This document shows positions 63,730 to 64,000 of a DNA stretch of 64,000 nucleotides, piece by piece. The position numbers were made by a program, and so were the translations under genes. The stretch covers positions 186,001 through 250,000 of the forward strand of contig NZ_WHJG01000001.1 of assembly GCF_011682175.1 (NCBI RefSeq), in the 5' to 3' direction. This stretch comes from Massilia frigida (lineage in GTDB: Bacteria > Pseudomonadota > Gammaproteobacteria > Burkholderiales > Burkholderiaceae_D). How positions within the stretch are numbered: position 1 is the first letter of the stretch; every line of letters starts with the position of its first letter. Under the pieces are notes generated by a model. It did not search any database and had not been told where the DNA came from. It saw only the letters and a program-made list of their open reading frames with translations.

Positions 63730-64000
63730 ATGGCCGCTTTTAAAGAAACAAAGTTCCCCGCGAATGCGCCGGTGGCCGACAAGGCGCTGGGCTGGGTGGA
63801 TGACCGTTTTCCGCTGACCAAGCTGTGGAACGACCAGTGGGGCCAGTACTACGCTCCGAAAAACTTCAATTTCTGGTACATCTTCGGCTCGCTCGCGATG
63901 CTGGTGCTGGTGCTGCAGATCGTCACCGGCATTTTCCTGACCATGCACTACAAGCCGGACGCCCTGCTGGCCTTCGGTTCGGTCGAATACATCATGCGCG
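63730..64000 (+). CDS. petB: Cytochrome b of the bc1 complex (3' end outside the window)
   Basis: First 90 codons only. ALGWVDDRFPLTKLWNDQWG and the first membrane helix (WYIFGSLAMLVLVLQIVTGI, then FLTMHYKPDA) are typical of bacterial cytochrome b. The haem-ligating histidines lie beyond the edge. The two genes are translationally adjacent, as in other petABC operons. Confidence 0.95.
   Translation, partial: MAAFKETKFPANAPVADKALGWVDDRFPLTKLWNDQWGQYYAPKNFNFWYIFGSLAMLVLVLQIVTGIFLTMHYKPDALLAFGSVEYIMR

Overview
The window is high-GC DNA from a betaproteobacterium, most likely family Oxalobacteraceae (Massilia/Duganella/Telluria-like). The evidence is the Burkholderiales-type gene order (gpmA divergent from rhodanese-grxC-secB-gpsA; Deg protease-mscL-petAB; ahcY-membrane protein-metF), an SAH riboswitch in front of ahcY, and Burkholderiales-type porins. 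It is mostly core chromosome. I see no transposase, integrase cassette, prophage, CRISPR array, rRNA or tRNA gene.

Layout. 0-5.2 kb: aromatic 2-oxoacid catabolism (fused indolepyruvate ferredoxin oxidoreductase cut by the left edge, then hpd), with a divergent Lrp-type regulator. 5.2-14.2 kb: an acetyltransferase, a di-haem cytochrome c peroxidase coupled to a membrane diguanylate cyclase, cca, a glutathione transferase, an NDUFA9-like protein, slt and 5-formyl-THF cyclo-ligase. 14.4-18.7 kb: the activated methyl cycle (metF, a membrane protein, ahcY with SAH riboswitch, metK with a leader that can form two mutually exclusive hairpins). 18.9-21.5 kb: two lipid A acyltransferases and dapF. 21.6-28.1 kb: a Sel1-repeat protein and two porins lying between dapF and its usual partners DUF484-xerC. 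28.2-34 kb: a COG0523 metal GTPase, dksA, a STAS protein and the heat-shock operon hslVU with a recognisable sigma-32-type promoter, followed by two small ORFs. 34-35.6 kb: a 13-bp tandem repeat, a small outer-membrane protein and an XRE regulator. 35.7-49 kb: a complete minus-strand type II secretion operon in the order gspG-H-I-J-K-L-M-N-D-E-F-C, running directly into a patatin/beta-barrel (type Vd-like) gene. 49.3-56.3 kb: an exported amidohydrolase, then gpmA-envC-ctpA-moeB. 56.4-59.3 kb: rhodanese, grxC, secB, an SH3 protein and gpsA. 59.4-64 kb: a substrate-binding protein, a cupin, a DUF2461 protein, a Deg-type protease, mscL, and petA/petB (petB cut by the right edge).

No clearly new multi-gene system is visible. 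The observations most worth a second look are small: the overlapping alternative hairpins in the metK leader, a pair of 52-bp near-perfect palindromes between metK and ahcY, a dispersed intergenic palindrome family, a diguanylate cyclase translationally coupled to a cytochrome c peroxidase, and a type Vd-like patatin at the end of the type II secretion operon.
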